Below are positions 22,403 to 29,335 of a stretch of 34,819 nucleotides of DNA, piece after piece (position 1 is the first letter of the stretch; every line of letters starts with the position of its first letter). Origin of the DNA: UBA917 sp964435085 (GTDB lineage: Bacteria; Patescibacteriota; Patescibacteriia; Patescibacteriales; Patescibacteriaceae); NCBI GenBank assembly GCA_964435085.1, contig CAYSXQ010000009.1, positions 1 through 34,819 of the forward strand, written 5' to 3'. A program made the position numbers and the translations under genes. The notes under the pieces were generated by a model. The model saw only the letters and a program-made list of their open reading frames with translations. It ran no database searches and had not been told where the DNA came from.

Positions 22403-23407
22403 ATGATTTTTTTTAGCTACCTTTTTTTATCCATTTTTACTTTAGCTAATCTTGTCTTTGGCCAAATTTCTTTGACTGCCTCTCTTTTTGACCGTTACTT
22501 CAATCGCGGCACCATGCTGAGTTTTGACCGCCTCGCAACCAATCAGTTAGCTATTTTAACCACTCGTCCAGCTGACCCGAGTTTAGCTATCCCTGTTCCT
22601 CATAAGGGTCCTTGGAAAGTGGCCGCTTCAGCTGTGGCTGGAGATAAAATTAGCTCTGATCCAAGTCTTGAGGTTTTAGCTGAAAGTTCTATTCTCATTG
22701 ACACTAAGACTGGTAATCGACTCTTTGAGCAAAATGCCGATCGGCAGCATCCCATCGCTAGTATCTCTAAGTTAATGGCAGCTTTAGTTTTTGTTGATAA
22801 TAATCCTGGCTGGGATACTGTCTATACTTTTCGTGTCAGTGATGAGCGTCCTGGGGCCAAGTCTAATGTTCGTCCTGGTGAGCAAATTAGTGCTCGTGAT
22901 CTTTTTTATGATGCTTTAGTCGCTTCTGATAATGCTGCTATCATCTCTTTGGTTAATCTCACTGGTCTAACAGAGGAGCAGTTCGTTGATAAGATGAACC
23001 AGCGAGCTGTCTCCATGGGTCTAGTTGAAACTGTTTTTAATGATCCGACCGGCCTCTCTACTGGCAACGTTTCTACTGCTGCTGAAGTAGCTGTCTTTGC
23101 TCGTCAGGCTTTTTTGCAGCCAGACATTCGTGAAGCTGTCTTGACGAAGAGTTATGAATTGACTCTCTTGCCTGAAACTAAACGCAGAATCTACAGTACT
23201 GATGACTTGCTGGGCGGTGATTTAGGTGAGATAGAGATTGTTGGTGGCAAGACTGGTTACGTCGACAAGGCTGGTTATTGCTTTGTTGGCAACTTTACCA
23301 AAGACCACGAAGAGGTGATTAGCGTCGTCCTTGGTGCTCCAACTATTAAAGCACGTTTTGCTGAAACTGCTAAAATTTTAAATTGGCATTTCAAGTCCTC
23401 TCCTTAA
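22403..23407 (+). CDS. D-alanyl-D-alanine carboxypeptidase (PBP5/6-like, S11 family)
   Basis: Trims the terminal D-Ala from peptidoglycan stem peptides outside the membrane. All three active-site motifs are present: SxxK at Ser120-Lys123 (HPIASISKLMAALV), SDN at 175-177 (VASDNAAII) and KTG at 283-285 (VGGKTGYVDKAG). The N-terminus MIFFSYLFLSIFTLANLVFG is a signal or anchor helix. The protein lacks the C-terminal amphipathic domain typical of E. coli DacA (334 residues in total). It is coupled to scpB by a six-base gap. Confidence 0.92.
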   Translation: MIFFSYLFLSIFTLANLVFGQISLTASLFDRYFNRGTMLSFDRLATNQLAILTTRPADPSLAIPVPHKGPWKVAASAVAGDKISSDPSLEVLAESSILIDTKTGNRLFEQNADRQHPIASISKLMAALVFVDNNPGWDTVYTFRVSDERPGAKSNVRPGEQISARDLFYDALVASDNAAIISLVNLTGLTEEQFVDKMNQRAVSMGLVETVFNDPTGLSTGNVSTAAEVAVFARQAFLQPDIREAVLTKSYELTLLPETKRRIYSTDDLLGGDLGEIEIVGGKTGYVDKAGYCFVGNFTKDHEEVISVVLGAPTIKARFAETAKILNWHFKSSP

Positions 23408-23420
23408 TAAATTAAACTCG

Positions 23421-23458
23421 GACTTGTCCCGCGTAGCTTCAGCGAAGTGGGATGGGTC
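23421..23458. repeat. GC-richer palindromic element between dac and tpiA
   Basis: GACTTGTCCC (23421-23430) pairs with GGGATGGGTC (23449-23458) over ten positions including G-U, and inside CTTC (23437-23440) pairs with GAAG (23444-23447). No T-run follows, so it is not a plain terminator. It resembles the 15531 element and the repeat inside rplC in carrying an AGCGAAG-like core. Confidence 0.5.
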
Positions 23459-23515
23459 TAATCACTATTTGATCAAGCTTTATCAAAAACCCGATGTTGG
23501 GTAATAAATATCTAT

Positions 23516-24256
23516 ATGACAAAACTAATCGTCGCTAACTGGAAAATGAATCTTGGTCTTGCTGAGTCTCTTAAGCTAGCCAAAAGCTACGCTAAACTTT
23601 TCAAAAAACCAGTCAATCAGTTAGCTGTTTGTCCTAGCTTTCTTGCCTTGCCTATCATCAAAGACATCTTGAGTGAGCGCAATATTGCTCTCGGTGCTCA
23701 AGACTCTTTTTGGGAGACTAAAGGTGCCTACACCGGCGAAGTCTCTCCACTTAGCTTGCAGGAATTGGGCTGCCAGTATGTTATCCTTGGTCATAGTGAA
23801 CGCAGACAATACCTAGGCGAAAGCTGCCGCATGATTAATGCCAAGGCTAAGGCCGCTCTGGCCACTGGCCTCACTCCCATTGTTTGTGTCGGTGAAGACG
23901 CTACTCGGCACAGCTCTGGCAAAAGTGCCGCTTTTGTCACCGGTCAAATCAAACGTGCCTTAGTTGGCTTAAAATTAAGCCCTAAGCAGTCTCTAGTTAT
24001 AGCCTATGAGCCAATTTGGGCTATCGGTACTGGCAAGGTTATAAAGTGGCGTGAGGCTCAATTAATGCATAGTTTAATTAAGTCCCTTGCTGTTAAATTA
24101 CTTGGCTCAAGTGGTCAAATTAAGGTTATTTATGGTGGTAGTGTTGATTCTGATAATGCTGCTACTCTACTGAATGTACCAGAAATTGACGGCTTCCTTG
24201 TTGGTGGCGCCTCACTATCAGCCGAAAACTTCCATAAAATAGCTAATATTAAATAA
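23516..24256 (+). CDS. tpiA: Triosephosphate isomerase
   Basis: Interconverts dihydroxyacetone phosphate and glyceraldehyde 3-phosphate in glycolysis. The 246-residue TIM-barrel protein has the catalytic Lys10 (VANWKMN), the electrophile His93 (GHSERR) and the catalytic base Glu165 (IAYEPIWAIGTGK), then the phosphate-binding YGGSV and GFLVGGASL near the C-terminus. Length is normal. It stands alone, not in a glycolytic operon, behind a palindromic spacer. Confidence 0.97.
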   Translation: MTKLIVANWKMNLGLAESLKLAKSYAKLFKKPVNQLAVCPSFLALPIIKDILSERNIALGAQDSFWETKGAYTGEVSPLSLQELGCQYVILGHSERRQYLGESCRMINAKAKAALATGLTPIVCVGEDATRHSSGKSAAFVTGQIKRALVGLKLSPKQSLVIAYEPIWAIGTGKVIKWREAQLMHSLIKSLAVKLLGSSGQIKVIYGGSVDSDNAATLLNVPEIDGFLVGGASLSAENFHKIANIK

Positions 24257-24266
24257 ATATTACTTA

Positions 24267-24295
24267 TTGCCAGCTCTCTTTTTATAGGCTAAACT
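24267..24295 (+). promoter_or_regulatory. Promoter giving a nearly leaderless TPR-protein mRNA
   Basis: -35 TTGCCA (24267-24272), 17-base spacer, -10 TAAACT (24290-24295). The expected start of transcription (about 24302) is within two bases of the ATG at 24304. Confidence 0.5.
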
Positions 24296-24303
24296 AAAAG
24301 ACT

Positions 24304-25137
24304 ATGATTACAAACATAATTGTCTGGACTTTCTTGCTTGTTAGTTTGTTGGTTATTTTGGCTATTATTTTGCGAAAGTTTCCGCTGTTAGCTAGCATTG
24401 ACTTAGAGCAGATTGACTCTGAGCGACAGGCCGAGCTCAAGCAGAAGATTTTGAGTGACAAGTTTAAGCGCGATTTTGCTCGTATTTTTAATAGAGTCAA
24501 TGCTTTATTGGCCCCCGTCATTAGTGGTATCACTAACTTTGCCCGTCTTTTGTATGATAAGTTGGTCAATTTACAGCAAAGTCATACTAAAGTCATTGCC
24601 GAAACTAAGCAGGACGTCTATCAGCAAATCGACATTCTTCTGGCTGAAGCTGAGGATCTGACTCGCAAAGACGAGCTGGTTAAGGCTGAACATAAATATA
24701 TCGAAGTCATTGGTCTTGATGGTAAGAATTTTAAGGCCTATGAGCTATTAGCTGATAACTACGCTAGTCGTGATAATAATGAAGAAGCTGAGCAGACTCT
24801 TCTCCACACCATTAAGCTTAAGAACCAGCTAATGAAGACGAAGAGCTCTAATCTTTCAAAATTAGACTTAGCCAGGAACTATTATAGTCTGAGCTTGGTC
24901 TATCAAAAAATCAATGAAACTCACAAGGCTATTGATTATTTACAGCAATCTTTGGCTCTAGAACCAGCTAATCCCAAATATCTTGATAAAATTATAGAAT
25001 TGTGTATAATGACTAAGGATCTTAGTGGTGCTACTAGTTTTTGTCAGCAATTAGAAGCCTCTAATCCTGCTAATAAGAAGTTAAAGGAAATTAAAGATCA
25101 GATTAAGGAACTAAGTAATTTGCAGGCAGATAACTAA
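24304..25137 (+). CDS. Membrane-anchored TPR protein
   Basis: The 277-residue protein has one N-terminal membrane helix (about residues 4-23, IIVWTFLLVSLLVILAIIL). A Lys/Glu/Asp-rich linker follows, and then TPR-type helix pairs from about residue 110: VKAEHKYIEVIGLDGKNFKAYELLADNYASR, NYYSLSLVYQKINETHKAIDYLQQSLALEPANP and a third repeat. TPR repeats bind protein partners; the anchor places this scaffold at the membrane facing the cytoplasm (topology inferred). It ends six bases before the tRNA gene. No Shine-Dalgarno. Confidence 0.85.
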   Translation: MITNIIVWTFLLVSLLVILAIILRKFPLLASIDLEQIDSERQAELKQKILSDKFKRDFARIFNRVNALLAPVISGITNFARLLYDKLVNLQQSHTKVIAETKQDVYQQIDILLAEAEDLTRKDELVKAEHKYIEVIGLDGKNFKAYELLADNYASRDNNEEAEQTLLHTIKLKNQLMKTKSSNLSKLDLARNYYSLSLVYQKINETHKAIDYLQQSLALEPANPKYLDKIIELCIMTKDLSGATSFCQQLEASNPANKKLKEIKDQIKELSNLQADN

Positions 25138-25143
25138 AAATAA

Positions 25144-25219
25144 GCCGTTGTAGCTCAGTTGGTAGAGCACCACCATGGTAAGGTGGGGGTCCGGGGTTCA
25201 AATCCCCGTGACGGCTCCA
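25144..25219 (+). tRNA. tRNA-Thr (anticodon GGT)
   Basis: Complete cloverleaf: acceptor GCCGTTG with TGACGGC (two G-U), D arm GCTC/GAGC, anticodon stem CCACC/GGTGG with loop ATGGTAA, so anticodon GGT at 25177-25179 (reads ACC and ACU), T arm CGGGG-TTCAAAT-CCCCG, discriminator T and an encoded CCA end. It lies six bases after the TPR gene and is closed by a terminator. Confidence 0.96.
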
Positions 25220-25224
25220 GATGT

Positions 25225-25254
25225 AAAAACCGCCCTAGTAATAGGGCGGTTTTT
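25225..25254 (+). terminator. Intrinsic terminator after tRNA-Thr
   Basis: AAAAACCGCCCTA (25225-25237), loop GTAA, TAGGGCGGTTTTT (25242-25254): a perfect 13-pair stem with a T-run. Confidence 0.92.
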
Positions 25255-25258
25255 AGTA

Positions 25259-25287
25259 TTGATTTTTCAATCATTTTATGTTATTAT
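25259..25287 (+). promoter_or_regulatory. Promoter of the 25333 orphan gene
   Basis: -35 TTGATT (25259-25264), 17-base spacer, -10 TATTAT (25282-25287). The leader of about 40 bases ends in a strong Shine-Dalgarno, AGGAG (25321-25325), seven bases before the ATG. Confidence 0.65.
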
Positions 25288-25332
25288 TAAATCAAATAAA
25301 TCAAAGTTGTTTAACAATTTAGGAGTTTAGTC

Positions 25333-25965
25333 ATGATGACTACCGCTAAATATGACTTGAGAGTTGATCTTAAGGTCAGTGAACAAAGATGGAGAATTAG
25401 AGACTACTGTCAAAAGCTTCATCTGCATTTCAATCCTTTTAAACACTGCTCTGTGCCACTTTTTGGTGATAATCTAGGCAGTCTCTTGCTGATCGACACT
25501 GATGATCTAGAAATTCTCAAGTTACGGGTCGATAAGTATCTCAAGCCTCTTTGTGGACTCCGTCCAGATTGGTTGGAAGAATTAGCTCTCGATCATGCCG
25601 CAATTAGACCAAGAGCCCCTTACTTTCTTTGGCATTCTGGTCGATCTCAGTCACAGTCTAGTTTTCAGGGCAAGGATCTGAGTGGTCATAGCGCTCTTTA
25701 CTATCAATCATACGGTATTAATACCATGACTCCTATCGAGTACTGTCATTACCGTATCTTCTCAGCTCTTTATAAGGACCATAGCGTAGACTCTGATTCG
25801 GCTACCATGTTTCCTAATTCCTGCTTTGGAATTAGTGACGATTATTTGTACGAATCTGGCAAATCTGTGCCAGTTCTTGGAAATAGCAATGGTCGATTAT
25901 TGGTTGATGCTTGCTACCCAGTTCAAATTTACCCTTCTCTTAAGGTACGTGCTGTTAGCTTTTAA
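25333..25965 (+). CDS. Orphan protein of unknown function
   Basis: Unrecognised 210-residue protein with no signal peptide or membrane segment. It is rich in aromatic residues, His and Cys (for example HLHFNPFKHCSVPLFGDN and PIEYCHYRIFSALYKDH), and has a leucine-rich section LGSLLLIDTDDLEILKLRVDKYLKPLCGLRPDWLEELALDHA. His/Cys richness could mean metal binding, but no spaced motif is evident. It is a single-gene unit with its own promoter, a clear Shine-Dalgarno and its own terminator, like the genes at 12413 and 33619. Tandem ATGs at 25333 and 25336. Confidence 0.75.
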   Translation: MMTTAKYDLRVDLKVSEQRWRIRDYCQKLHLHFNPFKHCSVPLFGDNLGSLLLIDTDDLEILKLRVDKYLKPLCGLRPDWLEELALDHAAIRPRAPYFLWHSGRSQSQSSFQGKDLSGHSALYYQSYGINTMTPIEYCHYRIFSALYKDHSVDSDSATMFPNSCFGISDDYLYESGKSVPVLGNSNGRLLVDACYPVQIYPSLKVRAVSF

Positions 25966-25983
25966 ATACAATTACCACTTCTT

Positions 25984-26019
25984 AAACCTCGTTTGTTGAT
26001 TCAAGTGAGGTTTTTTATT
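25984..26019 (+). terminator. Intrinsic terminator after the 25333 gene
   Basis: AAACCTC-GTTTG (25984-25995), loop TTGATT, CAAGT-GAGGTTT (26002-26013) form a 12-pair stem with two G-U, followed by TTTATTT. Confidence 0.85.
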
Positions 26020-26032
26020 TACCCCAAAAACC

Positions 26033-26061
26033 TTGTTTTTCTCATAATTATATGATATTTT
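26033..26061 (+). promoter_or_regulatory. Promoter giving a probably leaderless sufS mRNA
   Basis: -35 TTGTTT (26033-26038), 17-base spacer, -10 TATTTT (26056-26061). The expected transcription start, about seven bases downstream, coincides with the ATG at 26068. There is no room for a ribosome binding site. Confidence 0.45.
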
Positions 26062-26067
26062 AACCCC

Positions 26068-27276
26068 ATGTTAGATCTCACTACAAAACGCCAAGATTTC
26101 TCTATTCTCTCTAATTCTGCTTCCTCAAAGCAGGTCTATTTTGATAATGCCTGCATGAGCCTCAAGCCTCATCAGGTGATCAACGCCATTACCGAATATT
26201 ATACTGATTATCCTGCCTGTGTCGGTCGTAGTTCTCACCATCTCAGCAAGATTGCTAGCGACAAAGTCCATGCTGTTCGTGGCAAGGTTGCTAGATTCAT
26301 CAATGCCAAAAGTGAAGAAGAAATCATCTTTACTCGTAATACTACCGAAGCTATTAACCTAGTGGCTCGTAGTCTTAATTTTCGGGTAGGGGATGTCATT
26401 ATCACTTCTGACAAAGAACACAATTCTAATCTTGTCCCTTGGCAGCTCATCTGCCAGCAAACTGGGGCTAGTCTCAAAATTTTACCATCGCTACCAGACA
26501 ATACCTTTGACCTTGAGAATTTTAAATCAGCCGTCACTGGTGCTAGGTTAGTCGCTGTCGGCCACACTGCTAATCTCGACGGCGTCACTGTGCCTGTTCG
26601 GGATATTGTCAAAATTGCCCATGCTGCCGGAGCTGAGGTCTTAGTTGATGCTGCTCAAGCTATGTTGCATCACAGAATCGATGTGCGTGACTTGGATGTT
26701 GATTATCTTGTCTTCTCTGGTCACAAGATGCTTGGTCCAACCGGCACTGGTGTGCTCTATGGCAAAGCTGCCTTACTAGACAAACTTCAGCCTTTCTTGG
26801 TGGGAGGAGATACAGTCGAGTCTGTCACTTACAGCGAGCACAAATTTCTGCCAGTGCCCGAGCGTTTCGAAGCTGGTCTCCAAGGCTACGCCGGCCTTCT
26901 TGGTCTCGGTGCAGCTGTTGATTATCTTTCGGCTCTTGACTTTACTGCTATTCGCGAACACGAATACCAATTAAATAATTACATCACCACTGAAGCTCTG
27001 AAATTACCTAAGTTCCGTCTTATTGGTCCTGTTGATGCGAGCAAGCGCTCTGGTATTATTTCCTTTTATTTCGAGGGTGTCGACTCGCACCAAGTTGCTT
27101 TGATGCTCGATGAGATGTCTGGTATAATGATTAGATCTGGTCAGCACTGTGTTCATTCTTGGTTTAATCATCATAAGCTTAAGGGCAGTGCTCGTGTCTC
27201 TCTAGCTTTTTACAACACCATGGCAGAAGCTCAAATTTTTATTCAAACTCTAACTAAAATCAGTCAAATTTTTTAA
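26068..27276 (+). CDS. sufS: Cysteine desulfurase, SufS/CsdA type (class V aminotransferase)
   Basis: PLP enzyme that takes sulfur from cysteine for Fe-S clusters or tRNA thiolation. The 402-residue protein has the start YFDNACMSLKPHQVI, the PLP-binding VDAAQ (193-197), the PLP lysine Lys220 in FSGHKMLGPTGTGVLYG, and the persulfide cysteine Cys361 in IRSGQHCVHSWF, a SufS-type loop. No SufU, SufE or scaffold gene is adjacent. It is followed three bases later by a DsbA-like thiol protein gene, so they share an mRNA. The exact subtype (SufS or Csd) is not certain. Confidence 0.9.
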   Translation: MLDLTTKRQDFSILSNSASSKQVYFDNACMSLKPHQVINAITEYYTDYPACVGRSSHHLSKIASDKVHAVRGKVARFINAKSEEEIIFTRNTTEAINLVARSLNFRVGDVIITSDKEHNSNLVPWQLICQQTGASLKILPSLPDNTFDLENFKSAVTGARLVAVGHTANLDGVTVPVRDIVKIAHAAGAEVLVDAAQAMLHHRIDVRDLDVDYLVFSGHKMLGPTGTGVLYGKAALLDKLQPFLVGGDTVESVTYSEHKFLPVPERFEAGLQGYAGLLGLGAAVDYLSALDFTAIREHEYQLNNYITTEALKLPKFRLIGPVDASKRSGIISFYFEGVDSHQVALMLDEMSGIMIRSGQHCVHSWFNHHKLKGSARVSLAFYNTMAEAQIFIQTLTKISQIF

Positions 27277-27279
27277 TCT

Positions 27280-28221
27280 ATGTTTTGTATCGCTGCCTTA
27301 GTGGTCTTTTCTATTCTAGGTATCTTCAGTGCTACTCATCGTGAGTACGCTCGGCGCGCCCTTGATTGTGTCTTTCGTCGTGTGACCTTGCGCCCTTGCA
27401 ACACGGGCTTCAGTGAGCAGGTCCGTAGTCAGATCCTTGCTCGTCTCCTAGGTCGCAGCGTTTGGGCGGCGAAGATGTTTAATAAGTACTTCGAGCTTCT
27501 AGCTTGGATTTTTATGATTGCGATGATTGCGAGTACCGTCTGGACTGCTCAGGGTCTTTATAAATATTACCGCTACGGCTCCTGCAATGGTCTTAATGAA
27601 TCTGGCTTTTGCGCCTTTGATCCGACAGGTGAGAATAATAAGGTCTCTAGTATGAATACTGCTACTTGCGGTATTACTAATCCTAGTGAAAAAGACCTCA
27701 CTTTGGCTGGTCTAGATCTCTCTATCTTCCCTCGACAAAATTCTGGTGCTAAGGACAAATTGGTGATGATTGCTTGCTATGAATGTGACTACAGTCGAGC
27801 TACTTATCCTGAGATTACTAAGCTAGTCGAAAAGTATAATCTCGATTTTACTTTTATTCATTTCCCCGTCAAAGAAGGTGAGCAGGACACTAGCATGTCT
27901 GCCTATGGCACCTGCGCCTATCAGCAAGATCCGGCTAAGTTCTGGGAATTAAACAAATTACTCTTTGCAGCAGACAAAGCCGATTTATTTAAGCCTGACT
28001 TCATTAAGTCGCTAGCAACTCAAGTCGGGCTCGATGGCGAAGCCTTGATGACTTGTTCTACTAGTAGCGACACTATCAGCGCCGTCAAGGCTCAGTACAG
28101 CGAAGCTAAGGGTACTAAATTCTACGGCACCCCAACTGTCTTCATCAACGGCGAGCCCCTCGTCGGCCCTAAGCCGTATCGTGTTTATCGGGGGATGATT
28201 AAGAAGTACATTTTGTTTTAA
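27280..28221 (+). CDS. Membrane-anchored DsbA-like thioredoxin-fold protein with shifted CxxC
   Basis: The 313-residue protein has a hydrophobic N-terminal helix (about 2-17), a Cys-containing loop DCVFRRVTLRPC, a second membrane helix (about 72-92) and an extracytoplasmic thioredoxin-fold domain from about residue 155. In DsbA proteins the site reads ECPYC; here the aligned stretch is ECDYS (Cys169 to Ser172), so the usual second Cys is Ser, but Cys166 three residues earlier makes CYEC. The cis-Pro loop GTPTVFING (Pro285) is present, and Cys212 and Cys259 may form a second pair. Probably a thiol oxidase or isomerase outside the membrane. Its stop codon overlaps a 37-bp inverted repeat arm. 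Confidence 0.85.
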   Translation: MFCIAALVVFSILGIFSATHREYARRALDCVFRRVTLRPCNTGFSEQVRSQILARLLGRSVWAAKMFNKYFELLAWIFMIAMIASTVWTAQGLYKYYRYGSCNGLNESGFCAFDPTGENNKVSSMNTATCGITNPSEKDLTLAGLDLSIFPRQNSGAKDKLVMIACYECDYSRATYPEITKLVEKYNLDFTFIHFPVKEGEQDTSMSAYGTCAYQQDPAKFWELNKLLFAADKADLFKPDFIKSLATQVGLDGEALMTCSTSSDTISAVKAQYSEAKGTKFYGTPTVFINGEPLVGPKPYRVYRGMIKKYILF

Positions 28222-28413
28222 TTTCAAATTTAAAATTTAAAATTTCAAAACAATTTTAAATGTTATAATTTCAAATGTTTAAACTTCTGGCCTACCCATA
28301 CTGCGTCATTCCTTGCTGTAATCAGGAATGGCAAGGCTTAATATTTGGTTTTTAAATTAAGGTATTCAAGAATTTGAAATTGTTTTGAAATTTTAAATTT
28401 TAAATTTGAAATT
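28220..28413. repeat. 194-bp element with perfect 37-bp terminal inverted repeats (MITE-like)
   Basis: The arm 28220-28256 (AATTTCAAATTT...) is the exact reverse complement of 28377-28413. The 120-base centre has no long frame and contains its own hairpins: CATTCCT (28307-28313) with AGGAATG (28324-28330), competing with CCTTGC (28311-28316) with GCAAGG (28331-28336), and CTTAAT with ATTAAG further on. The left arm overlaps the stop codon of the preceding gene. An extended -10, TGTTATAAT (28261-28269), lies inside, and another just outside the right end. No transposase is nearby. Confidence 0.75.
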
Positions 28414-28417
28414 AGTA

Positions 28418-28426
28418 TGCTATAAT
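28418..28426 (+). promoter_or_regulatory. Extended -10 promoter of the SIMPL-domain gene
   Basis: TGCTATAAT (28418-28426), a perfect TATAAT with the TG extension, begins five bases after the inverted-repeat element. No good -35 box is seen, as is common for extended -10 promoters. The leader is about 35 bases. Confidence 0.6.
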
Positions 28427-28467
28427 AACCAAATCTTAAAAACACTAATTAACTAATCCAAAATCCT

Positions 28468-29259
28468 ATGAAAAAATCCATGGACAGTACCTGCTGCCAA
28501 GACGGCGGCGACTGCAAGTGTGGCCGTAATCCGGCCGTCATTATTACCGCTATCGTCGTGCTCGGACTCATCATTTCTTTCGCTATTCTCCGTGACCGCC
28601 TGACCAATCAACAATATCGTCAAGTGACTGTCACTGGCCAAGGCCGCATTACTTACCAACCAGACCAAGCCACCATCAATCTTGGTGTCCAAGTCGACAA
28701 GACTCCTAAGGCCGAAGACGCCTTGAATCAGCTAAACGCCAAGGTTCTGTCTATCACTAATGCTATCAAAGCCTTGGGTATTACCGATGCCGATATTAAG
28801 ACTAATAATTACTCGCTCTACACTCAGTACGACTTCCGTGACAATGTTTCCGTTGTCTCTGGCTACAACGCTAATCAACAGCTCGCCATCAAGGTTAAGA
28901 GCTTGAATACCAACAAGGACTTGTTGGCTAAAGTCATCGCCGAAGCCACCAAGGCTGGTGCTAACCAAGTCAACGGCGTCAACTTTGAAGCTTCCAATCT
29001 CGAAGACCTCAAGCAGCAGGCCAGAGTCCTAGCTATCAAAGACGCTGAGAAAAAAGGCGTCGACCTAGCCAAAGCCGCCGGCGTCCGTCTCTGCAAGATC
29101 AGTGGCTGGTACGAAAACTTCCTCTCCGGCCCTAGTCCAGTTCCTATGATGGACTACGCCAAAGGCGGCATGGGTGGTGGCACTGCCGCTACTCCTCAGA
29201 TCAATGCGGCTGACAACGAGCTGATCATGGAAATTGGCATGACTTACAATATTAAATAG
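28468..29259 (+). CDS. SIMPL-domain (DUF541) protein with Cys-rich N-terminus
   Basis: The 263-residue protein starts with a short cytoplasmic segment holding four cysteines (Cys9, Cys10, Cys16, Cys18; STCCQDGGDCKCG), then one membrane helix (about 23-41). An extracytoplasmic SIMPL domain follows, with VTVTGQGRITYQPDQATINLGV, LGITDADIKTNNYSL and GYNANQQLAIKVKSL. A Gly-rich stretch (AKGGMGGGTAA) precedes the last strand. SIMPL proteins have been linked to oxidative stress and cell-surface functions but their role is poorly known. The cysteine cluster in front of the helix is unusual and may bind metal or form disulfides. Ends with TAG. Confidence 0.88.
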   Translation: MKKSMDSTCCQDGGDCKCGRNPAVIITAIVVLGLIISFAILRDRLTNQQYRQVTVTGQGRITYQPDQATINLGVQVDKTPKAEDALNQLNAKVLSITNAIKALGITDADIKTNNYSLYTQYDFRDNVSVVSGYNANQQLAIKVKSLNTNKDLLAKVIAEATKAGANQVNGVNFEASNLEDLKQQARVLAIKDAEKKGVDLAKAAGVRLCKISGWYENFLSGPSPVPMMDYAKGGMGGGTAATPQINAADNELIMEIGMTYNIK

Positions 29260-29284
29260 TCTGCTGAGTTAGTAGAAATAAAAC

Positions 29285-29317
29285 AAAAAACCACCAAATC
29301 AATTTGGTGGTTTTTTT
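29285..29317. terminator. Bidirectional terminator between the SIMPL and helicase genes
   Basis: AAAAAACCACCAAAT (29285-29299) pairs with ATTTGGTGGTTTTTT (29302-29316) around a very short loop. A-run and T-run on both sides serve both converging transcripts. Confidence 0.88.
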
Positions 29318-29335
29318 ATAATTTAAATAGCTCAA

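Noticed and set aside
28257..28376. CRISPR or coding content in the centre of the inverted-repeat element
   Set aside because: There are no spaced direct repeats and no long open frame; only hairpins.
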